64,000 bases of DNA from Pseudopyrenochaeta lycopersici (GCA_003313425.1 NHZP01000047.1:1-64000); one strand, 5' to 3'; shown: positions 47,003 through 56,684, counted from the stretch's first letter. Notes: generated by a model not told the origin, from the letters alone. A program made the numbers and translations.

Positions 47003-47231
47003 TAAGCGCAGCGTCTAAGGAAATTGTTAGGGACTGTTGGTAGAGGTCGAGGTTAAGTGATATGGGATAGTATTAAGACTAATCCTTAACCTCTGCTCAG
47101 AGGGGGTAGCTCTCGTTTATATACTAGCCCGTCTCCAGTGCAGTCCCGAGCCTTTCCGGGCTCTATCCGGTATGGGTCCGAGGGCCCTCCGCTGGGTCGT
47201 CTCCCGCTAGGTCTAGTGTGTTCGTGGCAGA

Positions 47232-47931
47232 AAATTGGTTCGGCTTTTAGTGGAACTCCTACTAAAAAAGCTGTTTTGCCTCCGTTTATGTTAGGGTTCA
47301 ATCCTTTTAGGTTACTAGACGCAGGTGAAAGGGTTCAATCCTTCCAAGTTACTAGACGCAGGTGAAAGGTAACGATCCTGCCAAGTTACTAGACGCAGGT
47401 GAAAGGTAACTGTTACCTCTTACCTTTCACCAAGCTAGGTAACTGGATCGGGACTAGCCTGCTCTAGCTCATGTATATAGGCAGCACCTCTCCCCCGAAG
47501 GTGAGAGGTATCTGCTATTTTGTCCATTTCCTTTTAAATTGAGTTTCTTCAACTAAGACCGTCCCAACTGTGCGTGTTGACTGCCTTACAGTTTACTAGC
47601 AAATATCTCCACTATAACGCATAAAAGCAATAAAAATATAGATATATATATATATTTCTATATATTATGTCTATATAAATATACTTTTTAAAATACTTAT
47701 TTCGCGCTATATATATGCGAAGTACATCGTTGAAGTTATATGTAGCGTCGTTTTAAGCCCTCCTACGCCAAGAATGCTAATTTTCCTCTAAAATAGAGTA
47801 TTATATACTTTATAATATAAGTTTATATATAAAGTAATGGCCTTATCGAGTTTTTTTGAATATATAGAAAAGGGTGGTAGAGAGGGGGGGGTACTTTGGT
47901 GGGTGAGTTCCACCAAAAGCCGAACCAATTT
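47232..47931. mobile_element. 700-bp inverted-repeat element I (non-autonomous)
   Basis: Terminal inverted repeats of about 27 bp (AAATTGGTTCGGCTTTTAGT left; 47905-47931 right with one mismatch) enclose a 37-bp tandem repeat (47294-47421) and an AT-rich core. No transposase frame and no clear target duplication. It ends just before the F-box gene's promoter block. Confidence 0.6.
47294..47421. repeat. 37-bp tandem repeat, 3 to 3.5 copies
   Basis: GTTACTAGACGCAGGTGAAA begins units at 47311, 47348 and 47385. A half unit (GGGTTCAATCC) precedes them. Downstream an inverted AACTGTTACCTCTTACCTTT folds back on the unit end. Confidence 0.85.
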
Positions 47932-47985
47932 ACCTCAGACGCTCGGCTGAGCTTCGACCAGCCGAGCGAATCTGGCTAGTGAGAT

Positions 47986-48080
47986 AAGCTGGTGGCGAGT
48001 TCTTAGCGCGGGCCGGTGTACTTTTTCCTGCGAACTTTTTCCTGCAAACTTTTTCCTAAATACTTTTTTCTTTCTTTTCC
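47986..48080 (+). promoter_or_regulatory. Promoter/5' leader block of the F-box gene, duplicated at 52191-52272
   Basis: The 95 bp directly upstream of the start codon include GGCCGGTGTACTTTTTCCTG, three copies of ACTTTTTCCTG and a C/T-rich stretch up to the ATG at 48090. The same block, about 85% alike by eye, lies at 52191-52272. The pyrimidine-rich run just before the ATG is typical of a fungal 5' leader. Confidence 0.5.
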
Positions 48081-48089
48081 ATCTCAAAA

Positions 48090-49612
48090 ATGACTGCGAG
48101 ACACGATCCCATGGCCTTTCCCTGGCACTCGTTGCCTGACGATATCCGTCTTTTGATCCTCGACGAAATCTCAGGCCAGAAACATCCTGGCTGGGCTCAG
48201 TACGCCGCCGTCTGCCGAGAATGGCAGGCTGTTCTTGAACCAAAGAATTTCTCCCAACTCATAGTGAAGCCATCCTGTCTAGACGAGCTGAAAACCCTCG
48301 TTATCCGACAAAGGCCTCTTGTCCAGCATATTTGTCTCCACATCGATCTTCCTCCATACGCCTGTCGCGATTGTAAACAAGAGACTAGTAGATCTAATCG
48401 TAGGTATACCTTTGTTAGAGAGGCTATCCTAAGGCTCTTTACTATCCTGAGGACCTGGCAGCGTATAGGTCGGCTGACACTCGAGCTGAGCGCATCTTCA
48501 CCGAGTGACTCACAACATTGGTTTAAGAACTACTGTTTTGGACCCGGACATGAAGATACAAGAGACTGGACCCAACAGGAGAAAGCTATCCGATGGCATG
48601 ACCCAAAGCACGGCTGGGTTGACGGTCAGCAGGTTCAGGCTCCCGATCCGTCCGCTATTTGGCGCCTCTTCTCTCCGCTCTGCGAGAGCGTCCCCTTAGC
48701 TCTTCCTGTCGTTTATGCCGTTACAGGCTTCTATATACGTCGACAACTTCGACATGAGATGCGTCCCGAAGTGCTAGGGGCCTAGGCTAGAAAGTATAGT
48801 CTACGAGCTATGGCCTGCCCCGGAATTCCGCAACATGAGGTCAGAGATCTTTGGTACGTTTAACCCTATATCCTATTTTTCCTTCTAACATCTTGATAGA
48901 TCTAGCCTGCTTATTAAAGCAAAGTGTTCCAAAACACGTTAAAAGAGTATCTATCTTTCAGGACTTCAATCACCAACTTACACTAGCACTACGTGACGAG
49001 TATATGCAATATTTTTACCCTGAAATCCCCACAGGATTCCCAGATTGCGATTTCCTGCTAGCCGAAGCGTTTGACGCCAAAAGTCACCATCTAGAGCACC
49101 TTTCTATTTCATACATAATCGACGCCCAGAAGTTTTTCACCTCATCCCAGAAGAAGCCATGTACCTGGAATCTCCTGCAGTCGCTGACACTCACATCACC
49201 CACACTAGCCCGGACAGCTCCTCATAAAAATGTGTATGCACTGTTACAAGACGCCAGTTTGGTTGCGCTGAGGATGCCGCAGCTCCAAACCATGGTGCTC
49301 TGGAACAGTGAACGGGGACACGCCTGTGCGGTACTGTATCAGCGATATAGTGTAAGCGCAATAGCTACACTTACATGGCGTAGTACATGGGATCTTGAGT
49401 TCAGTGATAATGTGGTTACGTCCTGGAAGAAGGTGGCCCCTGATCCCTGCTACCTACGGTTGGAGAAGGAAGCATTAGGCGACGTGGAGATCAGGTCCCA
49501 TGGCGATGCCATTCATCATCTGCGCTTGCCAGAGGGAGTGATTGATGCAGAATCACTACGTCAAATCCGTTACGAGGGAAATGATGACGCATGGAGTAGA
49601 GAAGATGAATAG
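48090..49612 (+). pseudogene. F-box / DUF6546-like protein, one frameshift
   Basis: Exon 1 (48090-48853) starts MTARHDPMAF, then an F-box (FPWHSLPDDIRLLILDEI, residues 10-27) and a leucine-rich part. A 46-bp intron at 48854-48899 (GTACGT, CTAAC, TAG) joins EIF to DLACLLKQSVPKHVK. Exon 2 (48900-49612) reads RVSIFQDFNH, HHLEHLSISYIID and ends at TAG 49610. These features fit the fungal DUF6546 family, which begins with an F-box and probably acts as a substrate adaptor of an SCF ubiquitin ligase. Near 48775 the frame runs into TAG, while the +1 frame carries on with RLESIVYELWPAPEF, so a small deletion has broken it. Otherwise it is well preserved, with ordinary codon use; an assembly error is possible. 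Confidence 0.72.
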
Positions 49613-49690
49613 TTAGTCACCTTGACAACGCCGAGGGAAATGATGACGCATGAAGTAGAAGAAATGAATAGTCAGTCATCTCAACAACAC
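49574..49690. repeat. 59-bp tandem duplication of the F-box gene's 3' end
   Basis: GAGGGAAATGATGACGCATG begins at 49574 and again at 49633. The second copy includes the duplicated stop region and has a few substitutions. Confidence 0.85.
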
Positions 49691-50325
49691 CAAGGTATAT
49701 AGAACCAACCAAGAGAAAAAGCAAAAGTAGTATCATTTATCAATGCCACTCCATCTACTTAGTTCTATAATAATGACCTCAGAGTCTTCTCTTGTGCATT
49801 TACAGACCCTCTTCTTAAGCGGAAGAAATCCACCTTAGCAATGCACACTCATCACCGGCCCCAAAACCATACACTTTCAACTCGGTATAAAGCCTTTTTT
49901 TGCCCTCTGTCTTCTTCATCTTTGTTTTCTTCTCTTCCAAAGGTTACGTTTTCCCCTCTTTTCCTTGTGCTCATCGTCTATGTGTGTGTGTGTGTATCTG
50001 TAGTACTCAGCGAGCCCAGAGGGGAAGTTTCAACCTCAATACTCTAGGCAGAAGCCCGCTAAGCTCAACAACCGTGACCCAGCCTGATCTAGATGCAGCA
50101 AATCAATGGTTGGCTAGCCTCGGAAGGACGAAAAATCTGCGGGATTGGTGGCGCACAAGCCACTTGGCCCACCGCTTCTACAGCAGAACTTTGTCGGCCT
50201 ATCTTCTCTTTATCTACCTTTTCTCTAGCAGAACTTTGTCCGCCCAGCTTCTCTCCACCCACCTTCTCTCCGGTAGCGGCCCATCTTCTCTCCAGCAGTA
50301 GCGGCAACCGATTTGGTATGCGCGC

Positions 50326-50408
50326 AGCCATTCTTTGCAGACGGCGGCGCACTGAGCCCAGCCACGATGTTTCTAGCCTGAGATTTCATCGGATATCGGC
50401 AGGCAACG
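50326..50408 (-). pseudogene. Inverted fragment of an F-box gene N-terminus
   Basis: The reverse complement matches 48139-48229 of the F-box gene over about 80 bp (GAAATCTCAGGCTAGAAACA, GGCTGGGCTCAGTGCGCCGC) with a 14-bp internal deletion. It encodes a broken version of DEISGQKHPGWAQYAAVCRE. It is a remnant of a second copy in opposite direction. Confidence 0.7.
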
Positions 50409-50498
50409 AGGACGCGGCGTGGCTGTGCGCGCTAAGACTGAACCAAGACTAGCGTTTGTGGCGCGTGCCTCACGCCTCTACTCTTCGCCGCCAGCAGT

Positions 50499-50539
50499 AT
50501 AGACGCTAGCGCCCAAAAGGCCTAGCGTAGCCACGTGAC
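50499..50539 (+). repeat. 41-bp direct repeat, copy 1
   Basis: ATAGACGCTAGCGCCCAAAA then GGCCTAGCGTAGCCACGTGAC, containing CGCTAGCG and CACGTG. The second copy is at 50754-50794. Confidence 0.7.
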
Positions 50540-50753
50540 AACGAAGACGGCGCTCCGCGGAAGCCACGCCAGCCGCGCCAGCTATGCCCTAAGTTATTAA
50601 AGTGAAGTGACAACGACTAGGAATACTGCACTTAGTATCTTCGCCGCTTACCTTGATTAAGCGTGAGCAATTGTTGAAGCTTGTTTAGCGTCGGCTAACG
50701 ATGGCGCCACGCGCACTAGCACCCCGTGCGTAGCAGCGGACCTCGGGAGCCGC

Positions 50754-50794
50754 ATAGACGCTGGCGTCCATAAGGCTTAGCGTGACTACGTGAC
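50754..50794 (+). repeat. 41-bp direct repeat, copy 2
   Basis: ATAGACGCTGGCGTCCATAA then GGCTTAGCGTGACTACGTGAC. It differs from copy 1 mainly by transitions (CACGTG to TACGTG). Confidence 0.7.
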
Positions 50795-51363
50795 CGCTGC
50801 CGTACACCCAATTCGCCGTGAGGCTTTAGTAAGTCATCTGAAGTCTAGTTGGCCTTTGCATCCATCGTGCAGATACGCATGCGCTGCTTGGTTGTTGCGC
50901 TTTTGTGGTAGTGAGAATGTTCTTTCCATCGTTTCGTCTCAACCCTTCCTAAAACCCAAGCCCGCCGACAAGGACCTGCCTCATCTCAGGCGTTCGCGTC
51001 GCTCTTGGGTGTTTTGAATCTATGGAGGGAATCGACTTTCTAACGCGGAGCGTGTTGGATAGCCCACTGACTACTTTCAGGTGAGCCTTGATTCAGGCTC
51101 TTGATTGAAAATGACATTCGGCAGGCCATTCGAGCGCTTGAAGCACACCAACGCGAGGCTTGCCTTGTGGTCCATGGTGCAGGGTAACAGCTCCTGCCCG
51201 CAACTGTGTTTATACACATGGCCTCTTTCCTTCCTGACGAAGACAGTTCTTGAAGCAGGTGGGATGTAGTAAACCCATGGACAGAAAGGCAAGACCGTCT
51301 CGCTAGCATGTTTATTAAGAGCCGTTTCTCTTCGGCGCAACGACTTCTTTTTTTTTTCTTCAA

Positions 51364-51400
51364 CATCATTAACATCATCATCACCATCATCATCATCACC

Positions 51401-51432
<32 letters not shown>

Positions 51433-51445
51433 CATTATCATCATA
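51364..51445. repeat. CAT/ATC microsatellite
   Basis: About 27 imperfect 3-bp units with scattered CAC. ORFs across it code for Asp, Met or Ile runs and are artefacts. Confidence 0.95.
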
Positions 51446-52147
51446 GATGTGAGTACTCTTTGTTCCCACCGTCACGCCAGACACTTCTCCCAATCATCAT
51501 CATCGCCCCGACATTGGACCGTCTGCTTGTCTTTGAAGCATGTTGGATCTAGACTCCGTATTGTCTATGATGTTGCTGCTGCAGATGCATGACATGGCTT
51601 TCAAACTAACTGCTTTTCCTAGGTTCCTCCGATCTGGTCGCGACGTTTCGCCCGCCTCCGCCGAGCCTGGGTTGGCTACCGCGCAGCCATCGCGGTCGAG
51701 CGCCGCATCCGCACCGTCGCACAGGCACAGGGTCGCGCGCTCGGGCCTAGCGTGTCGGCCCGGCTCGTTAGGCTTAGGGGACGGCACGGGCGGGCCGTGA
51801 GGGGGGCTCTGAGAGCCGTGGCGGCTCGCCGCCGATAACTGTAAGTAATAATTTCATTTCTTGTGTTTGATTATTCGGCTTGACTTCTACTTCTACTTTT
51901 TGCTCCACTCCACTTCTTCTCTTCTTTTGCTCTACTGCCTTTCTTCTTCTTTTGTTTACCAGGACGATTGGCTGGCACCTTCACGTGGTGTCCTGGGTCA
52001 GTAGCGCAGCCTGTTCGCGGGCTGGTCAGCGAAGCCAAGACCAGCCAGCAAGTAGATAGAAATCTATACAAATGCACTGGTACCAGCTGTTTCCGTCCCA
52101 TGTATCTATCTACCTTAGCTGGACTGCTTCGCCGACTTCGTGATTAA

Positions 52148-52272
52148 TACGTGACCTTTCCGGACTTTTATAAGCGAGCGCTTTTGATTAGTAGCTGGTG
52201 GTGAGTTTTTGGTGCGGACCGGTGTACTTTTTCCTGTAAACTTTTTCCTGAATACTTTTTTCTTTCTTTTCC
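52148..52272 (+). promoter_or_regulatory. Second copy of the F-box promoter-like block
   Basis: 52148-52200 matches 46477-46530. 52191-52272 matches the F-box leader 47986-48080 (GGACCGGTGTACTTTTTCCT, AATACTTTTTTCTTTCTTTT). No F-box frame follows. What follows is a CTCCGCC-rich run, so the block either lost its gene or belongs to a mobile or recombining repeat. Confidence 0.5.
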
Positions 52273-52529
52273 GCTGCGCTCTCCTCCGCTGCATCCTCCT
52301 CTGCTTTCTCCTCCGTCTTCTCCGCCGCCAGACGACTCGAACGCTCGCCCCCTTGCACCCCGTCGCCTCCGCTGCCCAGTCCACGACGTCGACTTGCCGG
52401 CATGACCTTCTCCGCCGCCTTCTCCTCTGTCTTCTTCTTCACCTTCTTCTCCGCCTTCTTCTCCGCCTTCTTCTCCGCCTTCTTCTTCGTCTCCTTCTCT
52501 ACCGCCTCCTCCTCCCCCGCCTCATCCAT
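52188..52529 (-). other. Lys/Glu/Ala-rich open frame of doubtful status
   Basis: 113 codons from an ATG at 52527-52529. Residues 10-45 are near-repeats of KKAEKKAEKKAEKK from a CTTCTCCGC minisatellite (about 52410-52500). It would be a charged helix. Its end runs into the duplicated promoter-like block, and no homologue is recognised, so it may be only the translation of a repeat. Confidence 0.25.
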
Positions 52530-52626
52530 GGTATATGCTCAAGAATATACTTCATGGCATCTCCTCCGTTACGGAATAGAAACGCGGTATCCTTACAGCA
52601 GTGGCGGGTACTTTGTTGAGGAGAGG

Positions 52627-52727
52627 GCAGCAGCAGGAGGAGGAGCAGTAGCAGGAGGAGGAGCAGTAGCAGGAGGAGGAGCAGTAGCAGGAGGAGGAGC
52701 AGTAGCAGGAGGAGGAGCAGCAGCAGG
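52627..52727. repeat. 18-bp minisatellite GCAGTAGCAGGAGGAGGA
   Basis: About 5.5 units, nearly perfect, 18 bp = 6 codons. In the plus frame it reads GGGAVA repeats. It lies inside an ORF (52402-52818) that I regard as spurious. Confidence 0.92.
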
Positions 52728-52829
52728 ACGGGACAGCGACAGCAACGGAGGCCGTCAAGATCAAAGATGCTTGGGCGTCAAGGCCCGGAGCGGGCAGAAG
52801 GCGAGGGCATTTGGTTGAGCGAGGCAGGC

Positions 52830-53782
52830 CTGAAAGATAATAGATGCGGGTCGAAAGAGGGCGTTGCCGCACGCATCGAAACCCTTCAACACCTCTAATT
52901 CGATGTATAACATTCTCATTCGAAGCATCGGGAGGCAGATGTCCATTTGGGTTTGCTTCAGCTCGGCGAAGACCGTTAAGACTGTTCTTTGCTTACGATC
53001 AGGAACACGAGCCGTATCGTTCAGCGTCAGGTTACTTGTGGAACACTGGAGAATCATCTCAAGTAGTCGTGCTCTAGGTTTGATGTGAATGGAGCAACCT
53101 GCATCTGTGTCGGTGAGGGCTGCTAATCATCGCTGATCCACACAGTCCGCCACACATCGAAGCTGGAATGTATGGGTACTTGTAGCATCTTCATCATCGT
53201 AGTCGTCAAGTGCTAATAGAGAAGAGGGTTGAGCACTCAGCGGCTGCTGCGCCATTCTGCTACAATACGTCCAAGTCTGATATTTAAGCAGCAGCTTTCG
53301 AAGATAATAACCACGAAGATCATTGTACTGAGGAGAAGATCCAAAGAACTTCTTAAAAATGAGACAGCATGAAAGTGCTGAGCTCTTGTCTTCTGAATGT
53401 AATGGAAGCTTGTGCTCTATTAGAGTTATAGACGATGGAGCAGGCAACCATATCTCACCGAATAATCATTGACCTTAATAGAGTACTCTTTCCCTAACAT
53501 CTTTTCGGGGTCTAATTATCCCATTTTTCTATTATAAGGGTGGCCGGTCCGACGCCTCTAAGCGCACTTGCTGGAAACTTAGTGTTTTCACTTTTAAGAA
53601 CATGGTTCTAAGCACATATAGCCTAGAAAGAAATGTCTGTCAGGCATGGGCTAATAAGATTGGAGCAGCTTTGGAAAGTGTATAGTAGCTATTAAATTAA
53701 ATAGTTTTTCGCCGCTCACAGATCTTACTCCTAACACTAAATATCTATAGCCACCAGAGATCAGCTTTAGAAGCTGACGTAC
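52830..53782. other. Region without a confident gene
   Basis: Open frames of about 100 codons occur on the minus strand at 52761-53057 and 53127-53447 (the latter with LALDDYDDEDATSTHTFQLR near its end). Codon patterns are gene-like but I recognise no family and see no convincing exon joins. They could be exons of one decayed minus-strand gene. 53460-53780 is AT-rich with no signal. Confidence 0.35.
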
Positions 53783-54805
53783 TTAATTCTCCTCTAGAAA
53801 ATTATTCAGGGCGAATAGGCTAATCTTTCTTTGCGCCTCAAGAGAGGTTTCACAACCAAAGAATGTTAGAACTAATGGTTGTGATGAACAGGCTTCAATT
53901 AGTGTTGTTACATCTTCGGTTACCGGTAAATTGAATGTCTGAATGTCTCCAAAGTTGTCTAGCTCGCCATTGGCCTTGGTCATTGCACTGTAATCCGCTA
54001 TGCCGCTATGTTCATCATGAGCTGCATTAATTTTGCCTTAACTCTGATCTCCATCTCTATCCACGTTGTTCTGCACGCTCTTCCTTTCATCTGCACTTGT
54101 TCTGTCCGCTTCGTCTTGGTCTACATCCTTGGCTTTATGGACACTGCTGTGCCTATCATCAGTCCCTTCATCTATGTCAAAGTTGTCTTCATCACAGCTT
54201 TTGGTTCCTGGATCTTTGAGCTTGTCTTCAGTTCTCGCTGCTGGGAACCTTGCATTGCCATCTTCAACTCCCAATCCGTTGAGCCAATCGTCGATGGCTC
54301 CGATTTCGTGTAATTCATTCGCCGCCTGCGTATCATCAGATTGATCTATAATGTTTATGGCATCAATGTCGATTCCGCGTAGTCCAACTTCTGTAGCTTG
54401 CACGTCGATGTGGTGTGGCCTGGATGAAGTCCGAGTGTTGGCGTCAGGTTCATGTAGTTCGTTCTCTCTGGTACTCACGTCGATTTCCTGCGTTTCCTGC
54501 GGTTTACTCCCAATCTCCATGCCTTCTGTATCTGAATCATCTTCGGGTGCGACCTGGCCTAGTTCATTCTCTATTGGACCTAAGTCGATATCCTGTGTTT
54601 CGTGTGATTTTGCCTCGACTCTAAAATCGTCTACATCTACCTCGTTTTCGGTTTCGACCTCATATAATTCATTCTCGGATGTAATATCATACACCTCGAC
54701 CTTAGACAGGTCAATATCCGATCTTGTCTCATCGACCTCGATATTGGCGATATCAAGTTGTTCAGTGTCGCTCTGGTTGTTATCTGTATCAGTCTCGTGG
54801 AACAT
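53783..54805 (-). pseudogene. Acidic repeat protein gene with one internal stop, unknown function
   Basis: One minus-strand frame of 340 codons from ATG 54803-54805 to a TAA at 53783. It is broken only by TAA at 54038-54040 (codon 256), where Gln would fit. The first 255 residues are strongly acidic, low in hydrophobics and probably disordered. The tetrapeptide ENEL stands at residues 44, 79 and 114, exactly 35 apart, inside units like ETQDIDLGPIENEL, and again as ANEL at 162. The part beyond the stop (about 84 codons) is more globular (DVTTLIEACSSQPLVLTFFG, CETSLEAQRKISLFALNNFL). No domain is recognised. It could be a shortened functional protein of 255 residues, a gene with an unseen splice, or a recent pseudogene. 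Left flank (54830-55000) is AT-rich RIP-like DNA. Confidence 0.5.
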
Positions 54806-54811
54806 GTCGTA

Positions 54812-55604
54812 ATCCCTATCGCCTTAAAAAATATCTATATTAAAATAGAGATATATAATTAAGGGGGATAGAATTACTTAGACTATAGTTTTAGCTATAA
54901 ATACTACTAAATTAAATATATAAGAAGAATAGTTAATAATTAATAGAGATAGAGATATACTTTATAGGATAATCTGTAGAGAAAAGGCGTAGAAAGGAGA
55001 AACAGAAGACTAGCAGATGAAGTTCCCTGCCATAGGTTAGGTTATAGCTAGTGACGGGAGACGCAATGCTGGCACCCTCTCCACGAAGACTTTTTTTCCT
55101 CGGAGAGGTTCTCTCCGCGAAGAGCTTCTCTAAGGAGCGTTTCTCTCTACGGCGCTCTTCTCTCTTCGGAGATTCCCTCCCGTTTATAACGATTTTATTA
55201 TCATTATTATAATTATTGTCTTAAAAACGATCCTAGCCGCCTTTATAGCTTTAGAGCCCCCGTTCGGTTTCAAATACACGATAAAGTTCTAATATTAAGT
55301 CTAGTCAAGTAACCTTTCCGAATTCTGTAACCTTAAAGTTGCGTATTAGCTAGCACTCCCTATATAGCTAGTTAGAATTCTGCAAGTGTGTCCCGAAGAT
55401 GGGACCAGTCAGTTGCTAAGCCCTCGAATATCCCTACGAACTGGAGGGGGGCCTAAAATCAGACCCTTTTCATGCTGCTGGTGGAGGTAATTAGGCACAA
55501 TCAAGCTGGCTCAGGCTTGCTCAGCCACAGCTTAAGTTGCTTACTCATTGCTCACGTTGCACCCCTGCGTAACTCAAGATCAAATCCGGAAAAAGCTTTG
55601 TGTG
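54812..55604. other. AT-rich DNA followed by minisatellite and repeat words, no gene
   Basis: 54826-55000 is very AT-rich. 55072-55175 is a CTCTCC/GGAGAG array like the one at 40537-40746. 55200-55490 shows no signal. 55500-55560 has GGCTCAGGCTTGCTCAGCC words of the recurrent GCTCA family. Confidence 0.5.
55072..55175. repeat. Degenerate CTCTCC(A/G)CGAAGA array
   Basis: Words CTCTCCACGAAGAC, CTCGGAGAGG, CTCTCCGCGAAGAG and CTCTTCGGAGA follow each other. They share unit and inverted CTCTCC...GGAGAG pairs with 40537-40746. Confidence 0.6.
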
Positions 55605-55709
55605 AGAGTAGATTTCACTTTATTGTTATCCGCTATTTCTTTTGAAGTGCACAATAAGATTGTGGAGACGGTCCTAGCTAGGGGCGCAAATGTGCGTAAC
55701 TACAAAGGT
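55605..55709 (+). pseudogene. Ankyrin repeat relic
   Basis: About 35 codons read DFTLLLSAISFEVHNKIVET and then VLARGANVRNYKG, one ankyrin repeat with the usual LL-A and G-A-N-V positions. There is no start, no neighbouring repeat readable in frame, and the frame ends in unrelated sequence. It is a leftover of a larger ankyrin gene. Confidence 0.55.
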
Positions 55710-55908
55710 TCGATATTTTTCTCTGGAAATCTGGCAGCCATGTTAGTGCAGCCCGTTTCTCTTGCGCTCTAATATAGAGAGATTTGAGTGCCCGTTCCAG
55801 TCTCGTGTGGATGTGGGTAGCAAGATAATATCTTCTCGAATCTCATTAGATGCTTCGAATACAACATAGTATATTCGTGGTACGTGTATGCCAATTCCCA
55901 GCCAGAGC

Positions 55909-56684
55909 CTAAGACCTGGAAGCCAAAGCAATGCAGCTGAATTGAAGGCTCCCTCCTCCACCATCCGAATTCAACTTTATGATCCTCTTGATGCTCATGT
56001 AAAGCGCTCGCGAACTGAGAATATCCTCGTCGTCAGCAAGATCTCCTCTCTCCAGAGGACCCTTCCTCGACCCTTCAAGCTCCCAGAGCTTCCCACCGCT
56101 CTTAACAAAACTCACAAAATGCCCACCATCATGCTCATCCGCCGGATCCGCATAGCTGTCGCCAGCCTGCTCAACCGACTTGTGATCAATTTCGAATGGC
56201 TCGCTGTTGTACAGCATTTCGGCGTGTTTGATCATGTTCAGTGGTATGGCAAGGCTTCGTATCGCTGCGAGATCAGAATCAGGCTTGATAAAGTCGACTG
56301 CTGGGCCGTTGATCAAGCTATGTAGCAGACTGATGGAGCTGCAGGCGTGGCTGATGGTCTGCTTGAACTAGATGACGGGCTCGTCAGGTCTGGAGCTAGA
56401 GTAGGGTTGCATATCAGCATCTTCGGCCTTGCGACTTCGATCTCAAGCTAGTGTGAGTGGAATAATGACCAGCAGAGTCAGGGCAGGTCGAGGGATATGT
56501 GCGAGTAGTTCGGGTTCATCCAGGGAATAGACGTCGTAGAATTGCAGCTCGGACGATAGACCCAACTTGGTTGCCAATTGATTCATTACATCAGGGTTGT
56601 TCTCTGCCATGTGCGGTGAGTTTTCACTCAAAGACAAGTGGTCCACGGTCCCTTACCAAGCATTGCCCATGTCTTGGTTTCCAT
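55909..56684 (-). pseudogene. Ubiquitin C-terminal hydrolase (UCH, peptidase C12) pseudogene
   Basis: Two exons on the minus strand: 56657-56684 (METKTWAML then a split Glu codon) and 55909-56603, with a 53-bp intron (GTAAGG, CTCAC, CAG). The spliced frame is 241 codons, the normal size of Yuh1/UCH-L-type enzymes. The order is right: ENNPDVMNQLATKLGLS, YDVYSLDEPELLAHIPRP, LLVIIPLT; FKQTISHAC with the Gln and catalytic Cys; INGPAVDF; GGHFVSFVK with the catalytic His; then LWELEGSRKGPL, where the family has Asp (ELDG). Two in-frame stops both replace Trp (TGA after PLTLA, TAG in VI*FKQ), and GHACG has become SHACS. These are G-to-A changes on the coding strand, like RIP. UCH enzymes free ubiquitin from small adducts; this copy would be inactive. 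Confidence 0.85.

Larger units (their letters stand above)
49691..52147. other. Intergenic region rich in simple repeats, no confident gene
   Basis: Contains a short TG run (49979-49996), a repeat of AGCAGAACTTTGTC units (50180-50270), an inverted F-box fragment, a pair of 41-bp direct repeats and a CAT microsatellite (listed separately). A GC-rich Arg-coding stretch (51620-51835) is open in two frames but has no recognisable domain. Small ORFs here overlap repeats and I do not support them as genes. Confidence 0.5.

Noticed and set aside
51040..51592. Overlapping ORFs with Asp, Met or Ile runs
   Set aside because: All cross the CAT microsatellite; the non-repeat parts show no family.
52402..52818. 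ORF with GGGAVA repeats
   Set aside because: It is produced by the 18-bp minisatellite and a CTCCGCC-rich run; the same DNA is open on the other strand too.
54008..54812. Plus-strand ORFs opposite the acidic protein
   Set aside because: Shadow frames of the minus-strand gene; Ser/Leu-rich as expected from antisense of Asp/Glu codons.
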